Assembly: GCF_000181515.1 (NCBI RefSeq)
Contig: NZ_ABCG01000007.1
Coordinates: forward strand, 62,001 to 126,000
Direction: 5' to 3'
Length of the DNA stretch: 64,000 nt
From: Erythrobacter sp. SD-21
GTDB lineage: Bacteria; Pseudomonadota; Alphaproteobacteria; Sphingomonadales; Sphingomonadaceae
Shown: one piece after another, positions 1 to 10,097 of the stretch
How positions within the stretch are numbered: position 1 is the first letter of the stretch
Layout of the letters: the number at the start of each line of letters is the position of its first letter
Position numbers and translations under genes: made by a program
The notes under the pieces: model-generated
What the model was told of the DNA's origin: nothing
Database searches by the model: none
What the model saw: only the letters and a program-made list of their open reading frames with translations

Positions 1-597
1 ATTTACGCCAACTATAACGACATGCCCAACCACAACCGCCTCGTCCCTCGCGCAGTGGCGAACGAAAAGGGCTGGGAGCCGCGCGGCCCGCAGGGCAATC
101 AAGGTGGCGGTGGTTCTGAAGGTGAGGGCTCGCCTCAGACCGGTACGCCGTTCGCCATCGACGTCAACGCTGGCTGGCGGCTCGGGCTGACCGGCCTTCT
201 GTGCAAAGAGCCACCTTATGGCGGCATTCGTGCGATCGATATGAATAGCGGCAAGACGCTATGGGACCGGCCCTTCGGTTCGGCGCGCGCGAACGGTCCT
301 TGGGCCCTCGCCCTTGGCATTCCGTTCACGATCGGCACGCCGAACAATGGTGGCGGTGTCGTAACAGCGGGAGGACTGCTGTTCATTGCAGCGACGACCG
401 ACAATCTGATTCGCGCAATCGATGTCGAAACAGGCGAAACGGTCTGGTCCGACGTCCTGCCGGGCGGCGGGCAGGCCAACGTAATGACCTACTCTCAGGG
501 CGGCCGCCAGTATGTCGTGATTATGGCAGGCGGGCATCATTTCATGAAGACACCTGTCAGCGATGCAATAGTGGCCTACGCGCTACCCCGGAACTAG
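1..597 (+). CDS. PQQ-dependent (quinoprotein) dehydrogenase, C-terminal part
   Basis: This is the 3' end of a longer gene that enters the window in frame at base 1; only the last 198 residues are visible. The fragment shows beta-propeller 'W-motif' style segments (GGIRAIDMNSGKTLWDRPFG, then NLIRAIDVETGETVW about 60 residues on) and a GGGVVTAGGLLFIAATTD stretch. These are typical of the C-terminal blades of PQQ-dependent glucose dehydrogenases, which oxidise sugars in the periplasm and pass electrons to ubiquinone. It ends in a normal TAG. The N-terminal membrane region cannot be seen, so membrane-bound and soluble forms cannot be told apart. It is followed by 167 bp without a gene and then by the sulfide module on the same strand. 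Confidence 0.85.
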   Translation: MYANYNDMPNHNRLVPRAVANEKGWEPRGPQGNQGGGGSEGEGSPQTGTPFAIDVNAGWRLGLTGLLCKEPPYGGIRAIDMNSGKTLWDRPFGSARANGPWALALGIPFTIGTPNNGGGVVTAGGLLFIAATTDNLIRAIDVETGETVWSDVLPGGGQANVMTYSQGGRQYVVIMAGGHHFMKTPVSDAIVAYALPRN

Positions 598-764
598 CGA
601 AGGAGAAATAACTGGGCAGAGGGTTTGTCTGCAAGCATTCCTAAGCAGAACCGGCCGACCCCATCGGCTTGTACGAGATGATCGTGCTAAGTTAAACTAA
701 AGGAACTCGTCTGCGAGGCAAAGGTTGGATTGGCGTATTCAAAACGCCCGAAGGAAAGCCAACG

Positions 765-1211
765 ATGGACCGTGCCAGAATCGATGAGAACCTCTCCCTG
801 CTGACATTCCCGCCCGCAGCACACGACCTGCAATCTCTTGCGGACGCTGGTTTCAAGTCGATTGTCAATTTGAGGCAGGTCGGCGAGCAGGGCGAAAAGC
901 TGAACCCGCAGGCAGAAGCGGAAGAAGCGCGCGAGAACGGATTGGAGTACCTTCACTATCCCGTTTCTCCGCCGGATTTGACGGCTGAGAAGGCGCAGGA
1001 CTTCACGGCTAGGCTCGAACAGCTTCCCGGTCCTGTGGCCATTCACTGCGCCAGTGGACGTCGGGCGAGCTTGTTGGGCCTTGCGTCCTGGGCGCGTCAA
1101 AAGGACTGTAATGCCGCCACGGCAGCGAAAAGAGGCCGCGAGTCCGGGCTGGAAATCAGTGAAGGCGATTTATCGCCACTGCTCAATGTAAACGAGGCAA
1201 ATGCGCGATGA
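765..1211 (+). CDS. DUF442 / TIGR01244-type sulfur-transfer phosphatase-like protein
   Basis: A 148-residue protein with a dual-specificity-phosphatase-like fold signature. The central motif HCASGRR (residues 94-100) matches the C-x-S-G-x-R loop of the DUF442 family, whose members are often found next to, or fused to, ETHE1-like metallo-hydrolases (as in Blh). An AAGGAAAG ribosome site lies about 6 nt before the ATG. The stop overlaps the start of the next gene in an ATGA, so the two are translationally coupled. The likely job is persulfide or thiosulfate-level sulfur transfer during sulfide detoxification; that role comes from family and context, not from the sequence alone. Confidence 0.75.
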   Translation: MDRARIDENLSLLTFPPAAHDLQSLADAGFKSIVNLRQVGEQGEKLNPQAEAEEARENGLEYLHYPVSPPDLTAEKAQDFTARLEQLPGPVAIHCASGRRASLLGLASWARQKDCNAATAAKRGRESGLEISEGDLSPLLNVNEANAR

Positions 1212-1960
1212 TCTTCAGGCAGCTTGTCGAACCGGAATCGTCGACTTACACCTATCTGATCGGATGCGAAAACACGGGCGAGGCCGTTCTGCTCGACCCG
1301 GTAATCGAGACTTGCGACAGGGATATGGAGGCAGTTGCTGCGCTGGGCCTGAACCTTGCTTTCACGCTCGACACCCATATTCACGCCGATCACATCAGTG
1401 GCGCATGTCGGCTGCGTAGCCTGACGGGGTGCGAGGTTGCCTATCCCGCTGATGACAATCTTTCTTGCGCGGATGTTGAAGTGAGCGAGGAAGCGCCTTT
1501 GTCTGTAGGCGATCTGACCATCCGCGCCTTGTTCACGCCCGGGCATACCGATAAGCATCATAGTTACGTAATAGAGCAAGGCGGCCATACGCAGGTCTTC
1601 ACCGGCGATGCGCTGCTCATCGATGGATGCGGTCGCACCGATTTCCAGAACGGCGATTCCGCGACCCTTTACAAGTCAGTTCGCGAAAAGCTGTTCGCTT
1701 TGCCGGAAGACACGTTGGTCTACCCTGCGCACGATTATTCAGGCCGCCGAGTCTCGACGATCATCCAAGAGCGTACCCGCAATCCTCGATTGAACGACGA
1801 AATTTCGCTTTCCGAGTTCCAGCGGATCATGGCCGAACTCGACTTGCCCTATCCCAAGAAGATCGACGTTGCCGTCCCTGCCAATTTGAAGTGCGGTGAC
1901 TGCGTGGAAGAAGCGGTTGAGCATCTGCACGAGATCGGCGGAAAATCGCCGCAGGGCTAA
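1208..1960 (+). CDS. ETHE1-like MBL-fold persulfide dioxygenase
   Basis: A 250-residue metallo-beta-lactamase-fold hydrolase. It carries HIHADH (residues 57-62), GHT (112-114), TGDALLIDGCGRTDF (from 132) and a late YPAHDY. This is the iron-binding set and the long GCGRTDF signature of the ETHE1/persulfide-dioxygenase subgroup rather than glyoxalase II. Such enzymes oxidise glutathione persulfide to sulfite in the cytosol. A C-x2-C pair (LKCGDCVEE) lies near the C-terminus. It starts inside the stop of the DUF442 gene (ATGA) and ends convergently 19 bp from the multicopper oxidase gene. No BigR/SqrR-type regulator is present beside it. Confidence 0.88.
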   Translation: MIFRQLVEPESSTYTYLIGCENTGEAVLLDPVIETCDRDMEAVAALGLNLAFTLDTHIHADHISGACRLRSLTGCEVAYPADDNLSCADVEVSEEAPLSVGDLTIRALFTPGHTDKHHSYVIEQGGHTQVFTGDALLIDGCGRTDFQNGDSATLYKSVREKLFALPEDTLVYPAHDYSGRRVSTIIQERTRNPRLNDEISLSEFQRIMAELDLPYPKKIDVAVPANLKCGDCVEEAVEHLHEIGGKSPQG

Positions 1961-1979
1961 TGCCCATCGGTGACCCTTC

Positions 1980-3518
1980 CTAGCTGTTCACGACGACGAA
2001 CTGCCCCATCATTCCGGCATCCTCATGCTCGAGAATGTGGCAGTGATACATATACGGCAAATCCGGGTCCGTGTGTTCCTCGAACCGTAATAGCAGGCGC
2101 ACTTGCTCGCGCGGGTCGACAATAACCGTATCCTTGTAACCAGTCTCCAATGGCGGCGGAGTGCGGCCGTTGCGGTCGATCACGCGGAACTGTGCATTAT
2201 GAATATGAAAGGGATGCGCCCTCATGGAGGCATTGGCGATTTCCCAGATTTCCCACTGGCCGACGGGCACCCTCTCGTTGATCACATTCATGTCCATGCT
2301 GGCACCATTGATAGACATCCCGCCGCCCATCATTCCCATATCGAGCACGAACCGCCGGGTTCGCACTGCAAGTGAGGGGTCGAGTGCCGGTAGCGCGGCA
2401 AGCTGCGGCGGCAGATTCTTTCGCCGCGAGGAGTCAGAGGGTCTGATATCGAGGACGCGGAACGGCTCGTCCATCTCGGTGTCGTCGCGGCGTCGGCCCA
2501 TCATACCGCCGCCCATCATGCCGGCGCCATCGCCCATCATTCCCATCGAATTGTCGGGACTGGTCGCCACAAGGCTGAGTGGGCGCCCCTCGGAAAGATC
2601 GACGACGATCTGCGCCCGCTCCCCCGGTGCGAGCCTGAGCGAACGGACCGCATGCGGACGGTCCAGCAAGCCACCATCGCTTGCGATGAGCTTCATTGTC
2701 TGACCGCCGGACAGCGAGAAATCGTAGAAACGAGCGTTCGATCCATTGAGGATCCGCAAACGTAACAGGCCGGTCCGCGCTTCAAACACCGCGTTTTGCG
2801 TGCCATTGACGTAGAGACGATCCCCGCGCACGCCCATCATTTGTGCATGCATATTCTGCGGATAGAGGAGCTTGCCCGAGCTATCGAGCAAGCGGTCCTG
2901 AACGATAAGCGGAATATCATCCACGCCGTATTCGCTCGGCAGATCCAGCGCATCCTCTTCATCATCGCGGACATAGATCGGTGCGGCAAGACCAGCATAG
3001 ACCTGCGGTCCCGTGCCGCGATGCAGGTGCGAGTGATACCAGTAGAGAGAGGCACGCTGCCGAACTTCGAAAGACGGGCTCCAGCGCGCGCCGGGGCGGA
3101 TAAGCTGGTGCGGCCCGCCGTCCGCAGCGGCGGGTAGTTCGAACCCGTGCCAGTGGACTGTGGCTCCATCGTCCAGGCCGTTGTCGACATGCAGCCGGAC
3201 GCGCTCGCCGCGGCGCATCTCCAATGTCGGACCCAGATAGGGCGCGTTCACTCCGATGGTAGGCGAAGCGACCCCGGGAGCGAATTCCTTCTGCCCCGCG
3301 GATATCGACAGTCGAAAGACCCGTTCGCCTTGCTCGACAATTCCCTGATCGAGCTTGGGAATGGCGAGCGGATTGGTGCCGGCTCCATCGGCACCAAGTA
3401 GGGAATTTCGCGCTTCGCACGCTGACAAGGGAAGAGCCACAAGGCCCGCCGCCGCTGTGCCAGCCCGTCGCAGCAAGGCACGTCGGTTAAGGCCGGATGC
3501 GTTCGCCCACTGGTCCAT
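1980..3518 (-). CDS. Tat-exported multicopper oxidase (CueO/CopA-like)
   Basis: A 512-residue three-domain cupredoxin oxidase. The N-terminus has an NRRALLRR twin-arginine motif and a hydrophobic core ending LPLSAC, so it may be both Tat-exported and lipid-anchored at Cys34. The copper sites are complete: HWHG (122-125), YHSH (161-164), HPFHIH (435-440) and YHCHILEHEDAGMM from 491, with the T1 Cys493 and an axial Met. A Met/Gly-rich insert (several GMMG units) resembles the CueO methionine-rich lid that binds Cu(I). It probably oxidises toxic Cu(I) in the periplasm. It is the last gene of the cus-like array; its ATG lies one base past the TGA of the small membrane peptide upstream. Confidence 0.9.
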   Translation of the reverse strand: MDQWANASGLNRRALLRRAGTAAAGLVALPLSACEARNSLLGADGAGTNPLAIPKLDQGIVEQGERVFRLSISAGQKEFAPGVASPTIGVNAPYLGPTLEMRRGERVRLHVDNGLDDGATVHWHGFELPAAADGGPHQLIRPGARWSPSFEVRQRASLYWYHSHLHRGTGPQVYAGLAAPIYVRDDEEDALDLPSEYGVDDIPLIVQDRLLDSSGKLLYPQNMHAQMMGVRGDRLYVNGTQNAVFEARTGLLRLRILNGSNARFYDFSLSGGQTMKLIASDGGLLDRPHAVRSLRLAPGERAQIVVDLSEGRPLSLVATSPDNSMGMMGDGAGMMGGGMMGRRRDDTEMDEPFRVLDIRPSDSSRRKNLPPQLAALPALDPSLAVRTRRFVLDMGMMGGGMSINGASMDMNVINERVPVGQWEIWEIANASMRAHPFHIHNAQFRVIDRNGRTPPPLETGYKDTVIVDPREQVRLLLRFEEHTDPDLPYMYHCHILEHEDAGMMGQFVVVNS

Positions 3519-3519
3519 T

Positions 3520-3639
3520 TCACTTGCTCCGGAGATATTTGATCAGCGCAGCGATGCCCAACACAAGAAGGATGGTCAGCAATAAGCAGAACAAACCCAT
3601 TATCCCCATCATGGCCGCTGGCATGTCACCATTCATCAT
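3520..3639 (-). CDS. Small Met-rich single-span membrane peptide
   Basis: A 39-residue peptide with MMNGDMPAAMMGIMG at the start, one long hydrophobic segment (about residues 14-33) and a basic KYLRSK tail. An AGGAAA site 6-7 nt before the ATG at 3639 decides the start; a longer reading frame exists but lacks a ribosome site. It sits between the CusF-like lipoprotein and the multicopper oxidase, one base from the latter's start, so it is very likely co-translated. The Met-rich face suggests a Cu(I)-linked role, perhaps as a membrane subunit or chaperone; no function is known. Confidence 0.6.
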   Translation of the reverse strand: MMNGDMPAAMMGIMGLFCLLLTILLVLGIAALIKYLRSK

Positions 3640-3694
3640 CGAACTTTTCCTAATTATACCGGCCCCGGAATACGATCCGGGGCCGGTTCGCAAA

Positions 3695-4093
3695 TTACTG
3701 CTTGGTGATCGAAGTGATCGTGTTTCCGCCTTCACCGGTTGTGAAGTCGAACGAGATCGTGTCACCAACCGCCACATCCTGACGCAGCTGCTCGTCGGCG
3801 TCGAACGCCATCGTCATGGCGGGCCACTCGATCGCGGGGACAGCGCCGTGATCGACAGTGATCGTTCCTGCATCGGCGTCGATGGCGGTTACGGTTCCTT
3901 CCGCACTGGCGGTCTGCATCGTGCTGTCCGATCCCATCATCGGCATATCGCCATCGTCCATCGGCATCTGACCGTCTGCCATCTGACCGTCTACCATGGC
4001 CGTGTCGTCCATCATTTCGGTATCGTCGCCGGAGCCACAGGCGGCGAGTGCCAGCGGCGCTGCCAGCAAGGTCACGAGGGTTGTAATACGCAT
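3695..4093 (-). CDS. cusF: CusF-like periplasmic copper-binding lipoprotein
   Basis: A 132-residue protein with a lipoprotein signal peptide (LALAAC, Cys19). A Met/Asp-rich linker (about residues 25-58, many M and D) follows, and then a CusF/copper-binding OB-fold domain with the WPAMTMAFD Cu(I)/Ag(I) motif, whose Trp and two Met are the known ligands. CusF delivers Cu(I)/Ag(I) to the CusCBA pump. Its start lies 22 nt inside the 3' end of the RND pump gene. The acidic Met-rich linker is longer than in E. coli CusF and could be an additional metal buffer (inference). Confidence 0.85.
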   Translation of the reverse strand: MRITTLVTLLAAPLALAACGSGDDTEMMDDTAMVDGQMADGQMPMDDGDMPMMGSDSTMQTASAEGTVTAIDADAGTITVDHGAVPAIEWPAMTMAFDADEQLRQDVAVGDTISFDFTTGEGGNTITSITKQ

Positions 4094-7000
4094 TCTTCTT
4101 CTCCTTCGAGGGGTTTGGACCGATTGGTCCGGGGACGCCGCATCATCAGATAGGCGGCGGGAAGTACGAACATTGAAAGCAGCGGAGCGGTGATCATCCC
4201 GCCGATCATCGGGGCCGCAATACGGCTCATCACCTCGGATCCGGCACCGGTGCCGATCAGGATCGGGAACAGGCCGGCGAGGATAACGGCGACGGTCATC
4301 GCCTTGGGCCGGACGCGCAGCAGCGCGCCTTCGCGGATGGCTGCCGATACCTCGTCGGCATCCAGCTCGCCCTCTCTCCGTTCCAGCGCGGCCTTCAGGT
4401 AGATCAGCATGACCACGCCGAATTCCGCCGAGACGCCTGCCAGCGCAATGAACCCGACGGCGGTGGCGACGGACTGGTTGTATCCCATAAGGTAGAGCAG
4501 CCAGAACCCGCCGGTCAGCGCGAAGGGTAGCGTGCCCATGATCAGTAGCGCCTCGTCGAAGCGGCGGAAGATCAGATAGAGCAGCAGGAAGATGATCGCG
4601 AGTGTTGCCGGCACGACGATCTGCAACCGCTCGTAGGCGCGCGTCAGATATTCGAACTGCCCTGCATAGGACAGACTGACGCCGGCAGGCAGATCGACCT
4701 CGGCGTCGATAGCCTCCTGCAAATCGCCCACCACCGAGGTAAGGTCGCGCCCGCGTACATCGACATAGACATAGCTGGTCGGCCTGCCCTGCTCGCTCTT
4801 GAGCATGGGCGGACCGCTGGTCACGCGAACATCCGCCACCGTGCCAAGCGTGATCTGCTGTCCCGCAGGGGTCAGGACCGGAAGATTGCGCAGTTCATCG
4901 ACGCTGTCGCGGATCTCGCGCGGATAGCGGACATTGACCGGATAGCGGGCCAGCCCCTCCACCGTGCGCGCAACATTCGCTCCGCCGATCGCGCCCGACA
5001 CGATCTGCTGCACATCGGCTATGTTGAGCCCGTAACGGGCCGCTTCCATGCGATCGATATCGACATCGACATAGCGCCCGCCGGACAGCCTTTCGGCCAG
5101 CGCCGAACTGACGCCTGGCACCTGCTTGGCAATCTGCTCGACCTGAAGGGCCACGCGTTCGATTTCGCCCAGGTCCTCGCCCGAGACCTTGACCCCGATG
5201 GGGCTCTTGATGCCCGTCGCGAGCATATCGATACGGTTGCGGATTGGGGGCACCCAGACATTGGCAAGGCCTGGAACCCGGACCACGCGGTCGAGCTCCT
5301 CGACCAGCTTGTCAGGCGTCATCCCCTCGCGCCATTCCTCGCGCGGTTTGAAGCTGATCGTCGTCTCGAACATCGTCAGCGGCGCGGGATCGGTGGCCGT
5401 ATCAGCGCGGCCGGCCTTGCCGAAAACGGTGTCGACCTCGGGAACTGTCTTGATCAGGCGGTCTGTCCGCTGAAGCAGGGATGATGCCTCACCAGGCGAC
5501 AGCCCAGGAAGCGCGCTTGGCATGTAAAGCAAATCGCCTTCATCGAGAGGAGGCAGGAATTCGCCGCCCAGCCGCGTGAAAGGCACTAGCGTCGTCGCGA
5601 AGATCAGCCCAGCAATGACCAGCGTCGCCTTCGGACGCCGCATCACCCAGTCGAGCCCCGGACGATAGGCGCGAGTAAGCGTCTTGTTGATCGGATTGCT
5701 GTCTTCCCTCGGTATCTTGCCGCGGATCAGCCATCCCATCAGCACTGGAACCAGCGTGACCGACAGGATCGCCGCCGCCGCCATCGCATAGGTCTTGGTG
5801 AAGGCCAGCGGAGCGAAGAGTCGTCCCTCCTGTGCCTGCAAAGTGAAGACCGGCAGGAACGAAAGGGTGATAATCAGCAGGCTGAAAAACAGCGCCGGAC
5901 CGACTTCCTTGGAAGCATCTGCGACGATCCGCCAGCGCTCCTCACCCGACATAACCGTATCGGGATTTTCCTCGGTCCATCGCTCGATGTGCTTGTGCGC
6001 GTTCTCGATCATCACCACCGCAGCATCGACCATCGCGCCGATCGCAATGGCGATGCCGCCAAGCGACATGATGTTGGCGTTCACGCCCTGGAAGCGCATC
6101 ACCAGAAAGGCTGCCAGAACGCCCAAGGGCAAGGTGACCACGGCGACCAGCGCAGAACGGGCGTGCCCCAAGAACAACAGGCACACGAGCGCAACGACGA
6201 CGAATTCCTCGATCAGCTTGGTCGTGAGGTTATCGACTGAGGCATCGATCAACTGCGATCGGTCATAGGTGGTGACGATCTCGACCCCTTCGGGCAGGCT
6301 TGCCTGCAACTGGTCGAGCTTCGCTTCGACCGCCTCGATCGCACCGCGCGCGTCGGCGCCTTGCCGCAGAATGACGATGCCGCCTGCGACTTCGCCCTGG
6401 CCGTTCAGCTCGGCGATACCGCGGCGCAGTTCGGGGCCGATTTGCACATTGGCGACATCGCCAAGCGTCACCGGCACACCGCCCGCTTCGGCGCGCAAAG
6501 GGATCGAGCGGAAATCATCGAGACTGCCGAGATAGCCCGACGAACGCACCATGAATTCCGCTTCGCCCATCTCGACGATGGAACCGCCTGCCTCCTGGTT
6601 GCCTGCCTGGATCGCGCTCACGATTTGGCCGTGGGTCACTCCGAAGGAAGCCATGCGGTAGGGGTCGAGCACGATCTGGTACTGCTTGACCATGCCGCCC
6701 ACACTGGCGACCTCGGCGATCCCAGGTATAGTCTTCAGCTCGTAGCGCAGGAACCAGTCCTGCAGGCTGCGCAGTCCGGCCAGATCGTGGCCGCCGCTGC
6801 GGTCGACCAAGGCGTATTCGTAGATCCATCCCACGCCGGTTGCGTCGGGGCCGAGCGTGCTCTCGACGCCTTCGGGCAAGCGGTTCTGGACCTGGTTGAG
6901 GTATTCGAGCACGCGCGAGCGCGCCCAGTAGAGATCGGTCCCGTCCTCGAAAATCACATAGACATAGCTATCGCCGAAAAACGAATAGCCACGCACGGTC

Positions 7001-7239
7001 TTCGCCCCCGGTACCGAGAGCATGGTCGTCGCCAGCGGATAGGTGACCTGGTCCTCGACGATACGCGGAGCCTGCCCGGCATAGTTCGAGCGGATGACAA
7101 CCTGTACATCCGACAAATCGGGCAGCGCATCGACAGGAGTGGTCCGCACGGCCCAGAAGCCGGCGAGCGCCAGACCGATCGCCGCCAGAACCACGAACAG
7201 GCGGTTGGCAATCGAACTTTCAATGATCCGCGCGATCAT
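4072..7239 (-). CDS. cusA: CusA-like Cu(I)/Ag(I) RND efflux pump
   Basis: A 1055-residue heavy-metal-efflux RND permease. It has the typical N-terminus ([19 protein letters not shown]) and the HME4-type TM4 motif [18 protein letters not shown]. Methionines sit at the places expected for the CusA porter-domain triad ([31 protein letters not shown]), so monovalent copper or silver is the likely substrate. It takes ions from the periplasm or the adaptor and exports them through the TolC-like channel, driven by protons. It overlaps cusB by 4 nt and cusF by 22 nt. It is full length with no lesion. Confidence 0.93.
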   Translation of the reverse strand: MIARIIESSIANRLFVVLAAIGLALAGFWAVRTTPVDALPDLSDVQVVIRSNYAGQAPRIVEDQVTYPLATTMLSVPGAKTVRGYSFFGDSYVYVIFEDGTDLYWARSRVLEYLNQVQNRLPEGVESTLGPDATGVGWIYEYALVDRSGGHDLAGLRSLQDWFLRYELKTIPGIAEVASVGGMVKQYQIVLDPYRMASFGVTHGQIVSAIQAGNQEAGGSIVEMGEAEFMVRSSGYLGSLDDFRSIPLRAEAGGVPVTLGDVANVQIGPELRRGIAELNGQGEVAGGIVILRQGADARGAIEAVEAKLDQLQASLPEGVEIVTTYDRSQLIDASVDNLTTKLIEEFVVVALVCLLFLGHARSALVAVVTLPLGVLAAFLVMRFQGVNANIMSLGGIAIAIGAMVDAAVVMIENAHKHIERWTEENPDTVMSGEERWRIVADASKEVGPALFFSLLIITLSFLPVFTLQAQEGRLFAPLAFTKTYAMAAAAILSVTLVPVLMGWLIRGKIPREDSNPINKTLTRAYRPGLDWVMRRPKATLVIAGLIFATTLVPFTRLGGEFLPPLDEGDLLYMPSALPGLSPGEASSLLQRTDRLIKTVPEVDTVFGKAGRADTATDPAPLTMFETTISFKPREEWREGMTPDKLVEELDRVVRVPGLANVWVPPIRNRIDMLATGIKSPIGVKVSGEDLGEIERVALQVEQIAKQVPGVSSALAERLSGGRYVDVDIDRMEAARYGLNIADVQQIVSGAIGGANVARTVEGLARYPVNVRYPREIRDSVDELRNLPVLTPAGQQITLGTVADVRVTSGPPMLKSEQGRPTSYVYVDVRGRDLTSVVGDLQEAIDAEVDLPAGVSLSYAGQFEYLTRAYERLQIVVPATLAIIFLLLYLIFRRFDEALLIMGTLPFALTGGFWLLYLMGYNQSVATAVGFIALAGVSAEFGVVMLIYLKAALERREGELDADEVSAAIREGALLRVRPKAMTVAVILAGLFPILIGTGAGSEVMSRIAAPMIGGMITAPLLSMFVLPAAYLMMRRPRTNRSKPLEGEEECVLQPS

Positions 7240-8747
7240 TGGCCGGTCTTCCGGATCGAGACGATGCGCGGACCGGTGCTTGCCTGAACGAAGGTAAAGG
7301 TTACCCGATCACCGCGTTGGAAACCGCGAACCTGAGCCGGACCTTCAGTGGCAAAACCCATCGTCATGGCTGGCCAGTCCAGAGCTTTGACCGGCCCGTG
7401 CCGCAAGGTGATGCTGCGGGCAGTGATGCGTTCGATCGTGCCGGTGGCTCGATAGGTGCGCGGTTCGTCCGCATCCGCCTGCGTTTCGTTTTCACCGGCA
7501 GTCGTCGGTGCGTCCTCGATGGAACGCACATCGATACCCGCGAGACTCGCTTCGGAATCGAGCAGGAACTGGCCGGAGGTTACGACCTCCTCGCCTGCCG
7601 CGAGCCCTGCGAGAACCTCGGTCCGACCGCCTGCTTCTCGGCCGATCCGGACTTCGGCCGGGCGGTATCCTCCGCCCTCTTGGGTAATCATAACCAAGGT
7701 TCGTTCGCCGGTGCGGATCACGGCCTCTGACGGGATGAGCAAGGCTTCACGCCGTTCAGGAGCAATCATGACCTGCGCAAACATGCCCGGTTTCAGGCGA
7801 AGCCCGGGGTTGGGCATCGCCGCGCGCACGGTAATCGTCCTGCTTGCCTCCTGCGCACTGGGCAGGATGGCAATGATCCGTCCGGCAAATCGCTCTCCGG
7901 GAAAAGCCGTGAGCGTCGCGCTTACCGGCTGTCCCACGCGAGCGCTTCCCGCAAGCGCCTCGGGCACGGCGGCTTCGAGCCAGATTGGGCTATAGCCGCT
8001 GATCTCGGCGAGGCTTTGCCCTGCCATCACGGTCATGCCCGGCCTGACACCGAGCGAGGTAATCGCACCCGATTGCGGCGCGGTGACAGTGATTGTCGAT
8101 TGCGGTCTGCCGCTTCGAGCCACCGAGGAGATCACGCCTTCCGGCATCCCAAGCAGTCGCAGACGTTGACGGGCAGCATTGGTAAGCGCCGCGTCGCCGG
8201 TAGCTGCTACGGCAAGAAATTCCTGCTGGGCGCCGCCCCACTCGGGCACCAGCAGGTCGACGATTGGCGCGCCTCGTGCGATAAGATCCTGCGGGGCGTG
8301 GCCATAAGTCCGCTGAACATAGCCGCCCGCGCGAGGCTGGACGATCGCAACCTCGCTGCCATTGTAGGCAAGCGTGCCAGTTACCGTGGTTTCCGGTTCC
8401 AGCACGCCGTATTCGGCCTCGGCAGTGCGAATGCCGAAGTTCTGGACCAATGCGGAATCGATGCTGACACCCTCGCCGGCCTGCGCATCACCGCCCGCGC
8501 ATTTCGGGACCAGCTGCATATCCATAAAGGGGGATTTGCCCGGCTCGTCGAAGCGCTGATCGGGCACCATCGGATCGTACCAGTAGAGCACTTCTTCGCA
8601 GCCGGTATCGGCAGCGGCGTCACCGCCATCGCTACCGCCGCCGAGCATCGACAGACCGTAGCCAGCCCCTAGGCTGACCAAGGCAATACCGGCCGCCGCT
8701 GCATAAGAGCGCTGGCGCGGAGAAAGACGTTCGAACACGGCTTTCAT
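7236..8747 (-). CDS. cusB: CusB-like RND adaptor with C-terminal CusF domain
   Basis: A 503-residue membrane-fusion protein. An N-terminal anchor is followed by a heavy-metal-binding domain of the YHS-like type ([20 protein letters not shown], then MQLVPKC). The barrel-sandwich and beta-barrel domains come next ([20 protein letters not shown]). The last ~75 residues form an extra CusF-type domain with [11 protein letters not shown]. It links the CusA pump to the outer-membrane channel and also binds Cu(I). The fused CusF domain means the operon encodes two of them. It overlaps the TolC gene upstream by 4 nt (ATGA). Confidence 0.9.
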   Translation of the reverse strand: MKAVFERLSPRQRSYAAAAGIALVSLGAGYGLSMLGGGSDGGDAAADTGCEEVLYWYDPMVPDQRFDEPGKSPFMDMQLVPKCAGGDAQAGEGVSIDSALVQNFGIRTAEAEYGVLEPETTVTGTLAYNGSEVAIVQPRAGGYVQRTYGHAPQDLIARGAPIVDLLVPEWGGAQQEFLAVAATGDAALTNAARQRLRLLGMPEGVISSVARSGRPQSTITVTAPQSGAITSLGVRPGMTVMAGQSLAEISGYSPIWLEAAVPEALAGSARVGQPVSATLTAFPGERFAGRIIAILPSAQEASRTITVRAAMPNPGLRLKPGMFAQVMIAPERREALLIPSEAVIRTGERTLVMITQEGGGYRPAEVRIGREAGGRTEVLAGLAAGEEVVTSGQFLLDSEASLAGIDVRSIEDAPTTAGENETQADADEPRTYRATGTIERITARSITLRHGPVKALDWPAMTMGFATEGPAQVRGFQRGDRVTFTFVQASTGPRIVSIRKTGQ

Positions 8748-10009
8748 GGCCTGTCCTCCCCATAAGTAAGACTTAGAGTTGCAGCGGCTTCGACAGCCAT
8801 CTGTTCGCGTTCGAGAATCTCGAGTTCGAGCAATGCCAGCGCAGATTTGGCCGCGATCACATCAACGAGGTCGGCGCGGCCAGCAGCGAAGCTGGCGGTT
8901 TCGAGTTCGGCACGGTCATGCGCGAGCGGTAGTAGCTCGTCCCTCGCACGTTCCCACTGCTGCACCGCGCTGCGCCACGCAGCCAGATCGGCTTCGAACC
9001 GGGCCCTGATCGCTCTCAGGCGATCGACCCGCTCAGCCGAGGCGGCAGCAGCGTCTGCTTCGGCTGCCGCGATGCGCGGGTTCTGCCGCCTGTCGGTGAA
9101 GATGGGCAAAGTGACCGATCCCATGACCGATACGGCACTGCCGAAATCGGGATTACGGTGACCATAAGTCACGCTGACACCGAAATCGGGCCGTTTTTCA
9201 GCGCGCGCCAGATTGGCTGCAGCCTCAGCACGACGTTGCTCTGCATCCGCCAAGCGCAATTCCGGATTGGCCTCCAACGTGAACCGAAGGCCTTCCGGGT
9301 CCAAGGTAGCTTGGGGAGCGGCCCCCGCAGCGACAGGCTCGCTTTCGGCGATATAGCGCTGCAGCCGGGCGCGAGCGGTTGCGCGCGCGGCCTCAATCCG
9401 GGTAATGGCATCCTCGATTTCAAGAAGCTCGCGCCGGATCGCGAGGCTCTCGGCAGGCCTCGCCGATCCCGAAGCGACGGCACTGACGGCGACCGGAACA
9501 AAATCCCTCAGGCCGTCCAGAGCGTTACGCGCAAGAGCGAGGCGTTGCTGGGCGTAATACAGACCGATCCAAGCCGTCCCCGCGTCGGCGAGGATGGAAC
9601 GTTCGGACAAGCCAAGACGGGCTTCGGCAATACCGATTTCGGACCCGGCAAGGCCGGATCGCGCTCGCCGCCTGGCAAGGTTAGGAATTTCCTGTTCGAC
9701 GCCAACCGCTAGCTGCGTCGGCAGTTGCGCATACGGATCAAATGCGGCCGGTCCGGTGACCGGCAAGTTCATCACGCCTGCACGAACGCGTGGGTCGGGC
9801 AATTCGTCCGCTGCTTCGGCGGCATCGCGCCTCGCCTGTATGCGGAATGCGCCCGCTTCGAGCATGGGCTGTTCCGCCCGCGCCGCCGCAAGGGTTTCTT
9901 CATAGCCGACCGACTGCGCTTGCGCAGTCTGAGCGACGAGCAGCGCCGAAAACGGCATCCAACCAATTCGCCAATTCATAAATCTCACTCGTGCAGAGCG
10001 AGCTGACAA
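8744..10009 (-). CDS. cusC: TolC-family outer-membrane channel of the cus system (CusC-like)
   Basis: A 421-residue outer-membrane factor. It has a signal peptide ending around AQTAQAQS, then Ala/Glu/Arg-rich helical repeats typical of the TolC coiled-coil tunnel (for example EARLGLSERSILADAGTAWI and the matching C-terminal half with RAELETASFAAGRADLVDV). It supplies the exit duct for the CusBA pump. It is the first pump gene; cusB begins inside its stop codon. The 88 bp between it and the small exported protein upstream holds a weak inverted repeat (ACCGG/CCGGT, 10025-10039) but no obvious promoter. Confidence 0.85.
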   Translation of the reverse strand: MSARSARVRFMNWRIGWMPFSALLVAQTAQAQSVGYEETLAAARAEQPMLEAGAFRIQARRDAAEAADELPDPRVRAGVMNLPVTGPAAFDPYAQLPTQLAVGVEQEIPNLARRRARSGLAGSEIGIAEARLGLSERSILADAGTAWIGLYYAQQRLALARNALDGLRDFVPVAVSAVASGSARPAESLAIRRELLEIEDAITRIEAARATARARLQRYIAESEPVAAGAAPQATLDPEGLRFTLEANPELRLADAEQRRAEAAANLARAEKRPDFGVSVTYGHRNPDFGSAVSVMGSVTLPIFTDRRQNPRIAAAEADAAAASAERVDRLRAIRARFEADLAAWRSAVQQWERARDELLPLAHDRAELETASFAAGRADLVDVIAAKSALALLELEILEREQMAVEAAATLSLTYGEDRP

Positions 10010-10097
10010 GACAAAACATACCGCACCGGCGATACCGGTTCGTGCGGTTGCATCGTTCGTCAGTCTCGCAAAAAGCGCAGCGCGCCTTCAGGAAAAA

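Noticed and set aside
1954-1965. GGGC-TAAT-GCCC hairpin at the end of the MBL gene as a terminator
   Set aside because: Only a 4-bp stem that includes the stop codon and no T-run follows; too weak to annotate.
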